Shown piece after piece: positions 12,539 to 24,740 of a stretch of 64,000 bases of DNA. A program made the translations under genes and the position numbers. This DNA is from Ulota crispa (lineage: Eukaryota > Streptophyta > Bryopsida > Orthotrichales > Orthotrichaceae): assembly GCA_963920765.1 (NCBI GenBank), contig OY987243.1, forward strand, positions 34,719,060 to 34,783,059, written 5' to 3'. The notes beneath the pieces are model-generated. The model searched no databases. It saw nothing but the letters and a program-made list of their open reading frames with translations, and had not been told where the DNA came from. How positions within the stretch are numbered: the stretch's first letter is position 1; each line of letters starts with the position of its first letter.

Positions 12539-13127
12539 TTAACCCCTAAATGCCCAAGGGTACTTTTCTGGTTTTTGGAAGGCAGTTTTGAAATTTTTGA
12601 ATTGTATTATTAAACATCAATATGTTCTTGAACTTCAAGGTTTATGGTCATATAAATTATAAGATAATTGTGATTGAATGTGGATGAGTACAAAGAAAAT
12701 CGGTTTTTTTGGAGTTTTTCAAAATTTCTAATGTAAATTGGTAAATTTTGGATACAAAATTGGGAAACAACCACTTAGTATGTTTTGGTGTTTATAGTTG
12801 TTACTTGAAAACTAATGGCCCCCCTTCCAAGTCCATGACCATAGTTTCACAAATGAGCTTGCAAAATTGCAATTGTCAAAACCCAACCACCTAGTACAAA
12901 GAGATTTTTTAACTTCTGTTATTGACCAAAAATCATTATGAATGAAAGAAAATTCAATGGTGAATGAATTTTGACTTGTATAAGAAAGACATTTCAAGTG
13001 AAATTAGTCCAAAAGCACCTTTAGACTTGTAAGATAACAAAATTTCAATTAAAGGGCCCTCACTACCCAAGGGAGTGCCTAAGGGAATTCTTCATTTTTT
13101 TTCTCAACTTGATGCCCGTCTTTTCAA
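12539..13127 (+). mobile_element. piggyBac-like element, copy of 1-628
   Basis: TTAACCCCTAAATGCCCAAG at 12539 begins a stretch that is the reverse complement of 1-628. Homology runs to about 13127 (CCCGTCTTTTCAATG), which corresponds to base 1 of the window, so the true right end may be further on. No transposase frame. Confidence 0.75.
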
Positions 13128-14357
13128 TGTGTCAATTTGTCAAAGGCTTTGTGACACTAATCATGACACGATTTTGTGCGCATGAAGCATGCATGTGGTT
13201 TAGCTTCCACAAAAAACAATCAGATATGTGCCTTCAACAGGGTTCAAAGTTTCTTGAAATTTCTTGAACACCAAAATTTAGGGAGTAAAAGAAAAACATT
13301 TGTAAAGAGATAGTTGACACCATTAGATAGAACTAAAGTTTCTAGTGCTGCTGACCATGGCTTTTTTCTAGGCAAGATAATCCTTGGTTGCACCAACTAC
13401 ACGTAATTTAGATATGAATGGGGCGAAATTTGAGAATTGTATTGCAAACTAAAGTTCCGTTCCATGTCTAACAAAAAGTTGGATGATATCATCAAATTTA
13501 AATGAAAATATTATAAAGCCTAGATGAACTAATAATGAGGTCTTTCCAAAACATATATGAATGTATAAACATATAACTGTAATGCACCCCTTATTTTCAC
13601 CATTAATGGCCAAAGAGAACCTATCTCTAATAGAAATAAAGAAAACGGAAATGGCCAAACAACTAACTAAATTTTGAAAAGAAAAAATCTAAATCCGTAA
13701 TAAATTTTGATTGGATTGAAAATGAATTGGGAGCCCTTCTTGAGGACCTCCAACCCTCTATTCTATTTGTCTCTTGTAAAATTTGGAAGTTTATTTTTTT
13801 GAGCAATTTGCGTGTTTGATTTATTTATTATTCTTCCCTATTGTAGTGAACTAAGATTTTTTGGTTTTCATTGTTTGCACAATACCCTTCAACAATGATA
13901 CATTTGGGCCTATTTTGCTATTCAAAAACTTTGCATGATATAGAGTGTAATTGGCATTTTCTTCCCTTGCATCACGGTTTTTGTACTTCTTTTGCGCTCC
14001 CAATTAAACATTTCAAACTTTTGTTCCAAAATTTCAAAACCTAGTTTTTGGAGAATTAATTTACATAAATATCATGATTTTAAGTGATAAATTACTGAAA
14101 AACATTAGTGATGAACTATTGAGATTAGATTGCATAAATATGTAGGAAACATCTATATGCACATTTTTCATGTTAAAAAAAACACCATTAAATGACAAAA
14201 ACATGATCTACAAAGAAATCAACATGAGGTGTGGTAGGACCAAAATTAGTAAAATAAAAATTTCTTTTATGATAATCAAATACTGCTACTTGACTCATAC
14301 ACTATGATTAACTTTGTACCATTGAGCATGACAACTTAGCCAAAATCTAGTTAATCC
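13128..14357. repeat. Diverged dispersed repeats
   Basis: Two pieces have relatives in the window. Positions 13728-13900 resemble 2455-2640 (shared CTTGTAAAATTTGG and a TTTATTxATTATT tract). Positions 13970-14345 resemble a single arm of the fold-back at 7486-8376 (shared TGACTCATACA and GATTGCATxxATAxGTA). The rest shows nothing recognisable. Confidence 0.55.
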
Positions 14358-15307
14358 TTAACCCCTAAAAGACCAAGTGGCTGTTCAATAGCCACTTGAG
14401 AACTTGGGTAGGGTCATATGGAGTTAATTTTTATTAGATGTTCTCAAAATTGTTACACAAGGTGCAAATATGTATCTCCCAAGTGGAAATCTATTTTTTT
14501 CCCCAATCAAATGCTTAGTTCAGAAGTTATGTTACCCAAAAGAAATTGGGCAGTTCAGGCAATTTGAGCATCTTTGGAGAATCTTATGCTAAAACTCTCA
14601 TCAACTTTTGAAATTTGGCAAGTATGTAACTAAAAAAACATGGTGTACAATTGTCAAAACAATAAAAAAATTGAGGACTCACACCACATTCTAAAGGGAG
14701 TCAAACTTTGCTAACTATGTTTGGGCAGCTTCAAGAAAAAAAAACTCCTTTAACTTCAAGCCCTATTATCTTTCAATCTAAAAGTCTAAAGCTCTTGAAA
14801 CTTTTTTTCACATATTCCAAGTGTTTGTCTCCAACTTTTCACCATTCAAATTTCAAATAAAAAACTTCCACATTGCACAAGAAATCATGAAAGAATGACT
14901 AATGTGTTGCCAATTCACTAAACCTCCTTGAATTGGAGGGTGATTTAGAATAAGCTAGACCCTATATTTGCATTTGAAAAATTTCATAAGTGAACCTAAC
15001 ATCATATACTTGTGAATGGTCAAAAAGTAGAGCAAAAATTTTACTCTAGGAAGGGTCAAAGTCTGCTGACCTTGTTTTGCGGGAATGAGAAAAAGCTATT
15101 TTTCTCACTTCAAATGTTATAATCTTACAATCCACGCGGTCAAATGGGCTGAAATTTTTTGCACACATTAACTTATCTATTTGACACACTTTTGTACAGT
15201 TGGAATTGAGAAAGAAGGTTTTTATTTTAAATTTTGGACAATGCACTAAAAGTTGACAGTTTCTGAGATTTTTTCTCAAAAAACACTCTTGGTCCTTTAG
15301 GGGTTAA
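14358..15307 (+). mobile_element. piggyBac-like element, 950 bp, complete
   Basis: Left end TTAACCCCTAAAAGACCAAG, right end CTTGGTCCTTTAGGGGTTAA: an almost perfect 20-base terminal inverted repeat including the TTAA. Inside, GTGGCTGTTCAATAGCCACT forms a short palindrome just behind the left end, also present at the right end of the inverted copy 8708-9668. No transposase coding frame. This is the best-preserved member and a good family reference. Confidence 0.9.
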
Positions 15308-15675
15308 ACATTAGGTTGGTCATTGTGACTAGCTTGGCTACCATACTCTATAGTATACATTGTTACACTGGCAAGTGCCCATCAATTATTGTATTACTTT
15401 CTAAAGTTGCAAAAGTCAACAATGCATGTTACCCTCATGCAAATTGCAAGAAGGGCAGCTTCGGACCTAATATTGTGTCTTTGAATCTTCTCACAATTTG
15501 GGTCACCTTAAAATATGAGTGCATCTAATGAGACAATTTTTTGGCTTCCATGAAGGACCATGTGTTTATGATCACTTCTAAAAAAACCAAATGAAAATTT
15601 ACCTTCTTATGTGCTACAAAATCCTTTTTCAGAGCGGAAGGACAAAATATGTCCTCCTTGACATTTAGGGGTTAA
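15304..15675 (+). mobile_element. piggyBac-like element sharing a TTAA with its neighbour
   Basis: Right end ACATTTAGGGG-TTAA at 15675. The body is collinear with 19910-20324 and 35274-35660 (shared TTGCAA-AAGGGCAGCTT and ATGATCACTTxxAAAA). The left end is worn and appears to share or abut the TTAA at 15304-15307 of the preceding element. Confidence 0.65.
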
Positions 15676-16536
15676 AAGGCATGAGAGAAAATCAGCTTCA
15701 AGTCATGAAAAAAAAATGTCATACACTTATCATGAAGAGAGCGTATAATCATTAACTCTCAAATGATAGTTTGGGTTTTAGTAAAATAACCTTAAAATCC
15801 ACATAAAGATTAAGAAGTAGATGTAAAGGTTGGACATGCATGCATGATTATCCCATTAGAGAAACAATTACATGAAGTATCAATTGGAGACTTGGACAAG
15901 AATATAAGGATCTTTCAAACTTCTTGTTTGCACATTGCAAACAAGTATGGAATAATTTGATGATGTAAAGAAGTATAGTGGATGATTTGCATTGACCTAA
16001 ATCGAAGGAACGTGACCTAAATTATCATAATTAAGTGGTACAGTTGCAAAAAGAGAAATTCTATGAAATCATGCCATTCGGAAAAATTTGGGCTCTCCAA
16101 GGGCCCCCTCCAAGTCTCTAAAAGGGTCTTAAGATATACTTACTACAACAAACAAATTATTAATCCCCTATATTTGCTCACCTTTCAAATTCAATGCAAT
16201 CATGAAATTTATATTATTATGTTATCCCAATTGGACAAAATTATGGGTACAAATGCATAATAGGATCATAGATTCTACTTTACTCTATTTGAATAAATGA
16301 GTGAAGTACTTGGATAATGAGTAGTGAGTACATTTACACATTTTATGAGTGCAATGTCTTTTGTATTGTTTTGGATCATGCATGTGGCTAAGATCCTTCA
16401 GACAAGGTAGCAATAAGTATGAGTGCACTTTTCTTGTACTCATGCTAGCCAAATAATAACTTGGTTTGTCAAATACTAGGGGAGCTCTTGGAGAGCTCCA
16501 AATTTTCCCAAGGGCCTTGGGGCTGGAGTATATTGT
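15676..16536. other. AT-rich stretch without recognised content
   Basis: An open frame at 16063-16260 has no recognisable features. No inverted repeat ends seen. Confidence 0.5.
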
Positions 16537-17453
16537 TTAACCCTTTAAGGACCACGCGACCATACTTTGGTGGCTAGGAGTGGTTTTTGGCCTATAGGAT
16601 GAAATCCCTCAATGATTTGGAATTTGGTCTTGAAGTATGCATGTGATCACAAGAATTTTGCATCCATCTAAAAAAAATAACAATGCAATTAGGTATGTGA
16701 GTTGATAAATAATGGTGTTTATACGGCATGGCTTCAAAATACATATCCATATTTGGTCAAAGATGGATCAAAGCAACAACACAATACATCAAACATCCAA
16801 GAAGAATGTCAAATTTCAATTGCACAATCCTAAAAAAATTCAAATTGCTTAAGAAATATGCTTGTATTGTTTTCCTATACGGTAGTAGTATAATTGTAGT
16901 ATTTGAAGATCTACTATAATGGTGCTGTCATTTTGGCTTTAAAAATTGTCATTCTACATTTAAGGCCTATTTTTAATTGTTTTCACCAATTGGATTTCCC
17001 ATAACATTTTATCAAATTTCTTGTAGAACTGTTTTAGGTTAGCAAAGAAAGTGGGTTTTTTGACCCTTTTTGTCCACTTAGCTACACCTTGTGATTGCTA
17101 TTTTTGTCTATTTTGTGTGAAACTAGTCTTGTTGGAAAGGTGGGAAACCCTGCTTTCTAGAAATGTAAGGCTCTTTTCAATCAAGGCTTGCATGAAGCGT
17201 CAACATTCAAAACCACACAAGCATGAAACATTATAGATTTTCCGCATACGATTCACTCAATTATTATAATGTTTCACCTTCAACGGTAGATTTAGCTAAA
17301 ATTTTGGTGCTTTAGAATAAACAAGTTGTACTTCCCATTTGTATTGTTGGATTACTAAAAATGGGTCCATATTTGAGTTAATTGCACATCTAAACTTACA
17401 GCCCCTGTTTTTAGTGGATTTTGTGAAAATGGGTGTGGTCCTTAAAGAGTTAA
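16537..17453 (+). mobile_element. piggyBac-like element, 917 bp
   Basis: Left end TTAACCCTTTAAGGACCACG and right end GTGGTCCTTAAAGAGTTAA, both with TTAA. Internal open frames of 60-63 codons (16728-16919, 17051-17236) show no protein motif. The ends carry CTTTAAGG rather than CCTAAAGG, a variant subgroup also seen at 21234-21467. Confidence 0.8.
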
Positions 17454-17739
17454 ACCATTTGTTACAAAACTGTGAAAGTGTTGCAGCTCATGTGACTCAT
17501 GGAGGACAGTCAAGACACTAGGTGGCTCGTTGGCGGGTGTCATAAAAATATTTATGGCAATGCTTGTGAATTTTCATAACTGAATGCTCATAATACAAAT
17601 ACCATATCTAATGCAGTTGATCGCAATTTGAAATCAATTTAAATCAGTGTCCATTACAGATCTTCATGACCACTTCACTTGGTCACTTTGTACTGTACAT
17701 CCATTTTGACCAAGTGGGAATCCTTTCCCAAAAGCTGCA

Positions 17740-18638
17740 TTAACCCCTAAAGGACCAAGCAAGGTTTTCACCAAAAACTCTTCAAAATTGCCATTTTTAG
17801 AACATCAACCAAATTTCAAAACAAAAACATTTTTATGCATATGTGACCGTAGGATTTTGTAAAAGAATGGTTATAGAAGATGTAGAAAAAAATTCAGAGT
17901 TTTTCACCTCGTGGATTGGAAGTTAGAATTGTTTGAATATTCAAAAATGTCTTGTGAAAAACCGGGCAGCTATCCTTCAAAAGGTGAAATTCCTGAGGAA
18001 AAAAGGCCATGTGGGTGGTGCTTCTCTAAATTCCTTACTCCACCTAAGTAAAGTACATGTCAAAAAAGTTTCAAATCATTTGGAGTTATATAACATATGG
18101 AAAAAATTAGTAAGTAAAAAGAAGTAGAGAATGATTCAAAACACAAAATTGTTAAGAATTTAATTATGGAAATGAAAAATGCCAATCCCAATGGTCAGAA
18201 TGTTGTCATAAACAACATTCATCCTTTGGTTTTGTTCTTTTTCCAAAATGTTGAAAATTGAGTAAAATAAAGGACTTCAAAGTTTATTTTGGAGTAGAGA
18301 ATCCATAACTGCCCGCAAACAAAAATCGTCATAACTTTCATCTCGTTGATCCAAACAGAATAATTAAAAGCTTCCTACATTCACATAAATCTCCTAAACC
18401 CATTTAAAAACTTTGTTTTTGAAAAAAGTAATTATTAAAAATCTAAAAAACATTATATTAGGCCGTAACTTTTTACTTGTAATTCCAAATGTCATGAACT
18501 TCATTGCATATGAAAGATAACCTCATCCCCGCATTCTATTAAAATTTCAACGTAAAATATGAAAAACTCCAATCATAGATACCTGCCTGAAATTGCTATG
18601 TTTCTAAAGAAAACGGGGTCTGGTCCTTTAGAGGTTAA
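17740..18638 (-). mobile_element. piggyBac-like element, inverted relative of 57385-58533
   Basis: Left end TTAACCCCTAAAGGACCAAG at 17740, right end TGGTCCTTTAGAGGTTAA at 18638; 899 bases. The stretch 17930-18420 is the reverse complement of about 57700-57960 and adjacent sequence (for example ATAACTTTCATCTCGTTGAT). No transposase. Confidence 0.85.
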
Positions 18639-18906
18639 GCCAAATCAGTCCTGTAAACCCAAGAGTATTGATGTCCATTTAAAACATATATTTTTCCTCA
18701 ATGCAACACGTATGAGTCCTTAAACACTCGACAAGATGAAAAATGTCAAAGATGAGGCCCTGATTTTTCTTTCTCCAATATTGTCTTGGGCAAATTGTTT
18801 TGACTAAAATGGGGCTACATTCACAATCCCCACAATGGAAAAAATGTCCTCAATGGCTTGGGTTAGATGGCATGTTGTTATGTGGGACCAAAGTGGAGAA
18901 TCTTAG

Positions 18907-19788
18907 GTAATCCCTAAAAGCCCAATGTCCCTACTAAGGACAAAATAGATTTTGCGCATGCTTATTTTATTGAGTTATTTTTACCATTTTTTAATAATTT
19001 TTATTTAGAAATAGATTTTTGCAAGGGCTCTATTAGTATGTGGGAGTTTGATTTTTATTGAAATCAGATTTATGGTTCAAAATTTATTGATGTTTTATGG
19101 ATTTTGTTTTTGTTCAAGTGACAATTTAGGATGATCATTTTTCATTAGTTTCTCTCAAAGGCAACCAATGAAGGCATGACCCTTCATTGGAGTACATCCA
19201 AAACAATTGTGTACCATATAAACACTTTATTTTTTATGATAAATACAACAACATTTGAAATGCAATAGCTACTTGGTATTCATTTTTTTTCAAATTTTTT
19301 GTAGGTGCCAATAAAAAGTCTTTCAATCTACAATTTGGATTTCCATATTTCAAAATTAGCCCCCAAAAATTTGGTTTGCAAATAACCTCAATTTATTGTG
19401 AATTTCAAGCACATATTTGCAATGTGTGGCCATGTGCGGTATGTTTTATGTTTTTGTTGGCCTTGAAAATTTGTGGAAATATACCTAGTATGACATAGAG
19501 CATGTTGGATAGCTCTCTACAACACTCACTTGCTATCAAAGCCTCAAAGGGGCCTTAGAATGTTGGGTAGAAGTCATTTAAAGAAAACTCTAACTTCAAA
19601 TTATCAAATCTCTCAATCAGTATGGTCAGACATCATGAAATTTTTACCATTGCTACTTACATAAGTCCAATGTAAGATTCTATGATTAGTTTTGTAAAAG
19701 AAAGAAAATTGCTCTTGAGGTCAAATCTCTAAAAATGACAGTTTTGAATGTTTTTTGAGAAAAATGGACTTAGGTGCTTAGGAATTAA
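18907..19788 (+). mobile_element. piggyBac-like element, direct relative of 5858-6741
   Basis: Left end GTAATCCCTAAAAGCCCA, where the first T of TTAA has mutated, and right end GGTGCTTAGGAATTAA at 19788; 882 bases. Collinear with 5858-6741, with many substitutions and small indels, so both insertions are old. Confidence 0.78.
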
Positions 19789-19909
19789 CTAACAAGGATT
19801 ACAGGAATTATCTATTCCCTATGCTGGAGTTGGTCAAAGTTGTTCTCCTGCAAGGCTTCAAACTAAATTAGGGTCCCTAAATCCACAATGGAATTCAAAA
19901 TTCTCAGAC

Positions 19910-20324
19910 TTAACCACCCTTAAGCGTCTACTGGGTCACCGTGGTCTGCCCAACTGTAGCTTCAATAGTATCTTCAACAGTATTTTTGCAAATGGGCACC
20001 AATAACATTTCTTCAAAAAGTTGTAAAAGTCAAAAGTGCTTGTTGAGTCAAAAGTGCTTGTTGAGTCAAAAGTGCTTGTTGATCCCATGAAAATTGCAAC
20101 AAGGGCAACTTGGGACCTAACACTGTGATTATGAATTTTCTCACAACTTGGGTATTTAAAAATATGGGTGTATTTGATGATTTTTTTTTGCCTTCCACGA
20201 TGCACTAAGCATTTATGATCACTTCTAGAAAAAAATCAGATGAAAAACTATATTTCTATGGGCTACAGAATCTTTTTTCAAAGTGAAAGGACAAAAAACG
20301 TCCTCCTTAATGGTTAGGGGTTAA
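19910..20324 (+). mobile_element. piggyBac-like element with internal triplication
   Basis: Left end TTAACCACCCTTAAGCG, right end GGTTAGGGGTTAA; 415 bases. Collinear with 35274-35660 (shared GGGCACCAATA and AAAAAACGTCCTC). It contains an 18-base unit in three tandem copies, which occurs once in the relatives. Confidence 0.75.
20029..20082. repeat. 18-bp unit in three perfect copies
   Basis: GTCAAAAGTGCTTGTTGA is repeated three times without a mismatch. The relatives at 15304-15675 and 35274-35660 hold a single related unit, so this is a recent local expansion. Confidence 0.95.
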
Positions 20325-21128
20325 TAGCTTGATAGGAAATATCTAAACTCTTACATCTTCTACAATCTACACTAAATATTGCATTTAGGTTGCCTTTATC
20401 ACAATTAGATTGCCTTATCTTGGAAAGTTATCTTATGACTCCTTGTTTGGCCACTTCCAAGCGCGTGTAACTCTCTAGATTGTAGGATATTACATGATTT
20501 ACAACATTTTGTTTTTAGGCACCTTTATTCTTGTTGCCAAGTCCTTTAAAATTTGTTTTGCAATAATTATTGGTGAAAATGAGGGTAGTAGCAGTAAGTA
20601 TTTATATAGTGTAAAATGTCAATAAATTGACATAGGGCAACCTAAAAATTAGAAAAAAATATGAGCCCTCCACATGGCTCCTAAGAACCCCTCTCAAGGG
20701 GTCTCCTTAATTGTTTTAATTTGTACTTTGGGACAAAATAAATTCCTTACACCCTACTATGCCTTTGAGTACAATCATGGCTCACATTGGCATGTCCAAT
20801 TTTCATTGGGCGTCACAATTACATGTACATATTATTACGGTCCTTTTTCTCTATATTAAAGCCTTTAACCTAGTACTTGTGAGGGTAACATTAGTTATGA
20901 TTGTGTACAATAGTAGGAGAATAATTAAGAAATTGTGACATAGTACTAGATTGCCATTTTCTATTCATAGTTTTTGTGATGTACAATAGAAAAGTCACAC
21001 AAGGTAGAGACACTTCACACATGCTTTTAATGTACCAAGTCTAGGCCCAATAAATGTTAAGAGAGACCATCTTAAGGGCCTTGTGGAGGGTTCATATTTT
21101 TTCTAATGATGCAAAATTTAGTGTAAGG
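20325..21128. other. AT-rich stretch without recognised content
   Basis: Short open frame at 20674-20859 only, with no motif. No repeat ends recognised. Confidence 0.5.
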
Positions 21129-21233
21129 TAGTGTGCTCTAATTTGGTGAGGTGCTCTAAAATAGTGCACTTCTAGGAATGGCTAACATTGCTCCTTCAAA
21201 TATCTATTACTCTCATTGATGAGTTAGGTGGGC

Positions 21234-21467
21234 TTAACCTTTAAACAACTGAAGGGTCCTTTGTGACCTGTACAATATGGGGTATTTTTCTTGTATTTGG
21301 GATGGATCCACATCTCTACTACATTTGAGACCACCAAAGAAGTTGAAGAATAGATCAATGCAATTCTAGTGGGCTACTTGAGATCCCAAATTAAAACTTC
21401 TTATTGGTAGCAAATGACAATTATATGTTAGCGTATATACTATGCCATATGGTCGTTTAAAGGTTAA
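21234..21467. mobile_element. Short piggyBac-like element, 234 bp
   Basis: TTAACCTTTAAACAACTG and TATGGTCGTTTAAAGGTTAA form the ends. It is nested at the inner tip of the left arm of the surrounding fold-back. No coding content. Confidence 0.7.
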
Positions 21468-22729
21468 GCCCTTTCACACCCAACACTATAGAAAATGCAC
21501 TATTAGACACTAGTATTGGTGGGCTTAAAAAACCTAGTTTGTATTCACATGGCTTTGCCTTCAAAACTGAATCACATTGCAATAATTAAAATCTTTTGAG
21601 AAATCTTTTGTTTCAGGTTCACATTAGAGTGTACATAAAGTGATAGCAATGTTAACATCTAACTTAATTGTGTGACTCCTCCGCACTTCCATAACACTCT
21701 TTCAACAATCCTAAAATCTATGTTTTCATAAGTTGTTACAATATTGTAACACTGCTGCTAACACCCAAGTAATGGCACAATCAAGGTACCCAAAAAGGAT
21801 TGCTTAACTCCAATTTGGCCATACCCACGATACTTCTTTTGTTATTACTGTTATTACATCTTACTAGATAGTGCTACACTCTTAAATTTTTGCCAAAAAA
21901 GTTGCTCATACTTGAAGATTAGTAGAAAAAAAATACATATTTTCAAATGATGAATGTTATCATGTCCAAATGAGCAATTTTGTGAGAAGTTCCGAAACTG
22001 TCTCATCTCATAAAAATGAAGTAAAGAACTCATCTGGACTACAAATTTGGTTAGTAGGAATTAGGTTAACTCATTTTTAGTTGTGCAAGCTTTTATGGTC
22101 CATGAATTTTAAGTGTATTAGTCCATACATTAGTAAAATTGGTTGTTATGAGTTCCTTTAGGGAAAGTTTCATGCGAGTTTTTCCATGTCCAATAAAGAA
22201 CATTAAAAATTTGTAATTTTTTTAAAGTGGCAAAAGCATGCACATATACTTATTTCTAGGTGCATATATAGTCAAAATTATTAAAATGTAAATACTTCAT
22301 TTTAGGGACCCATTACAAATTACAAGTCAAAAAAGTCTGGATCAAGACATTTGGGTTCTAAAACCTTTTTACGGTGTGAAAAAAAATCAAGAAAATCCTT
22401 TTAATGGAAGGAACACTTTCTAAATGAATGTCTTAACATAAGGAAAGCTTAAGAAAAATGTCTCATCACTTGCAACTTCAAATTTTCCCCTAAACAAAAA
22501 TAATCCAAACTCACTATGTAAGAGTCCTATCCATAGGTTTGGCAGGCTCTTACAGGGGTACCTTGATTGTGCCATCACCCACCCAACAATTGTGAGTGTT
22601 AAAAGATGCCACTGTAGACTCCACGTCATTTTCAATGCTCCATAGTACTCCAAGTGTGAATGCTAAGGCTCATATAGCACCCTTTTTTGACTCTCTAGTT
22701 TGCTCCATAACATTGGGTGTGAAAGGGCC
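21468..22729. mobile_element. 1.26 kb element with GCCCTTTCACACCCAA ends
   Basis: GCCCTTTCACACCCAACACT at 21468 and its diverged complement TTGGGTGTGAAAGGGC ending near 22729 form terminal inverted repeats of about 24 bases. The interior shows no transposase; a 77-codon minus-strand frame (22420-22653) is unremarkable. Superfamily unknown. Confidence 0.6.
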
Positions 22730-23269
22730 ATTAGCAAATTAGGCTAACTTGCTAAGCCCACCTGACTCATCAATGTCAATAATAGATATTTGAAAGAACA
22801 ATGTTAGCCATTCCTAGAAGTGCACTATTGTAGAGCACCACACCAACTAGAGCACACTACCTTAGCTGGTGGACAAGGTGAGATTTTCCACCTTGGCCCC
22901 ACAAATTGGCATGCCATCTAACCCTAGCCATCCACAATGGGTAGGTTACCTTCTTTACTACAACTAATAGTTTTTGAACCCAGTTGGTTTAGGGTTTTTG
23001 ACCTAAAAATGGAAGAATCAAATTACAAATTTTCATTTTTATTACATGATATGGCTTTGAATCCACGTTTTGACTTCATGTTGGCAATAATGAGTGTCAC
23101 TAACATGTACAAAGTAAATATTTTTTGTTTGTTTTGCATCATTTTTTAAAGTCAACTATGAATTGACTTCATTGGATTGTCCATGATCTCAATCAGGCAC
23201 TTTGGGTGTACGGACGGGCGGGCGGACAGACGGCCCAATGTTACAACCATGGTTGGTTGGGTTCAATTT

Positions 23270-23930
23270 ATTGCACTTACATCAATGTGGGGCTAGGGTG
23301 GAAAAGCACTGTTTTTTCACTCGCTAAAAATGTGAGAGTTTAGATATATACCTTGGGAAATTGAATTTGGAAATCTTGAATCAGATACCCTATTCTACTA
23401 TTGAAACCTAGAAGAGGATATAAATGAATTAAAAAAAAGGACAAATTATTACTAAGGTAGTCTGCTCTAAAACTGCTCACTCATTTTGAACTGCTCGAGT
23501 AGCTTGTAGTGAAATGGTGCACTTGTGGTTCTTAAATTGGCCTCTTACAAGTCATTGAATGCATGGAAGAAAAGGTGTTCAGTTGATTGCAAGAGCCAAT
23601 CATTCTCCTTGCTTCCCCAAGTCTCTTCACAACTAGCAAGTGAATGGTTTTTGGAAGGTCTAGGGTCATAAGTAGGGACCTATGACACATGCACTTTGAG
23701 AATTCATAAATAATTAAAAAATGATTCAAAAAATATGAAACAACTTGTGTTACATTCCGCATCTATTTCTCTTTATCTGAAAAACAAACTAAAAATCCTC
23801 ATATCCACAGAAAACCATAAAAAAGTGGATGAGCCCATAGATGGACGGTTTATGAGCACACTACCTTATCACCATTATTTGGAAAAAAACGTGAGCTTTT
23901 CCGCACTGGCCCCACATCGATGTATGTGCA
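23270..23930. repeat. Inverted repeat pair around ACATCAATGTGGGGC
   Basis: ACATCAATGTGGGGCTAGGG near 23270 mirrors CTGGCCCCACATCGATGT near 23915, with the flanking GGAAAAGCAC and TTTTTTCAC also matching. A third related piece, CCACCTTGGCCCCACA, lies near 22888. About 600 bases between the arms show nothing clear. A GC-rich patch (GGACGGGCGGGCGGACAG) stands just outside at 23213. Confidence 0.5.
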
Positions 23931-24266
23931 CTTGTGCAATAAACTGAGCAAGTTGGCTGGGGCTTCAGGCATCGACTTGCACTTACCATGACACAATCAA
24001 TGCGCGGACCGTGTAAAAAATTGTATTAAAATCTATAAATTCATCACCTTCGAAAGTTGAACCCCACATGCTCGAAAGTCGAAACCGCAAAACAGGAAAA
24101 GACATTTGCCTCAAGACAGAAATACAATTCCTTTCTAATTATAAGAATAAAAACACAGATTACTACCTTGGCCCCATTCACATTAGCACATCAGCAAAAT
24201 GATGTCCCCACAAGCCGGTGCTCAGCTTCCGACCTTGGTCCCCGCTTGGCCGCTTCCCAAGCCTGC

Positions 24267-24274
24267 TATAAATA
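24267..24274 (+). promoter_or_regulatory. Possible TATA box
   Basis: TATAAATA sits in GC-richer sequence about 180 bases before the open stretch starting at 24447, with a CT-rich tract downstream where plant leaders are often CT-rich. No independent evidence of transcription. Confidence 0.35.
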
Positions 24275-24446
24275 CCGCTTGCCATTCATCCCTGCAACAC
24301 AGCACCTCTCTATCACTCCCCTCCTGTTTTGGAATGTGCCCGACGTAAGCTCTTTGGTGGGTATACTCGTGACTTTTGCATTCGTGAGTGAGTGCCGGAT
24401 CATTCACATTCCATTGAGATTGCTCCACTCAACTATTTCAGCAGAA

Positions 24447-24740
24447 ATGCACAAGATTTGCGTAGTAGGTTTATAAGAGCTTTCTCTGGGCTTTGTTGGA
24501 TTTGCTCAAGATCATGGTATGAAAGCCGCCTTGCTAAATTCTCCACAGAATGCACAAGCGAAGTTTTTTGCAGCACCTGTGCATCAGACTGGCAGTCTGG
24601 TTTACCGTTTCCGAAGTTTTCTTCCACTGGTCTATGATGCAGATTCTTCATCTGTTTCACTCTTGAGTAGTGTGACAGACGAAGATCTGCATCATAGTCA
24701 AGGGGCAGAGAGCGAGCAGTTTATAGTGCATAACGTGTGA
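24447..24740 (+). CDS. Unrecognised coding-like open frame
   Basis: A frame beginning ATGCACAAGATTTGCGTAG reads 9 codons to a TAA at 24474 and then stays open from 24477 to a TGA at 24740, with an internal ATG at 24519 giving 73 residues. The product is rich in Ser, Ala and Leu with an acidic tail (ending SEQFIVHNV), but I recognise no family. A sequence resembling a 3' splice acceptor (TTTTACCTTGCAG) lies just beyond, near 24758. It could equally be non-coding RNA sequence because a strong hairpin lies within it. Confidence 0.25.
24632..24697 (+). ncRNA. 66-base hairpin, miRNA-precursor-like
   Basis: CTATGATGCAGATTCTTCAT and its partner ATCTGCATCATAG, extended by TCTGT against ACAGA, give arms of about 31 bases with a few mismatches around a tiny loop. 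It lies about 360 bases downstream of a TATA box. A chance hairpin of this length in non-repetitive, GC-balanced sequence is uncommon, but expression is unknown. Confidence 0.35.

Larger units (their letters stand above)
21129..22870. mobile_element. Fold-back MITE split by two nested insertions
   Basis: Left arm 21129-21233 and right arm about 22751-22870 are reverse complements, sharing GTGCACTTCTAGGAATGGCT and TTCAAATATCTATTA. Intact relatives at 32268-32495 and 55940-56140 have the same arms almost touching. Here they are separated by about 1.5 kb made of a 234-base piggyBac-like element and a 1.26 kb element with other ends. Confidence 0.75.

Noticed and set aside
20029-20082. Short direct repeats as a CRISPR array
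   Set aside because: Units are contiguous without spacers and the context is a eukaryotic transposon.
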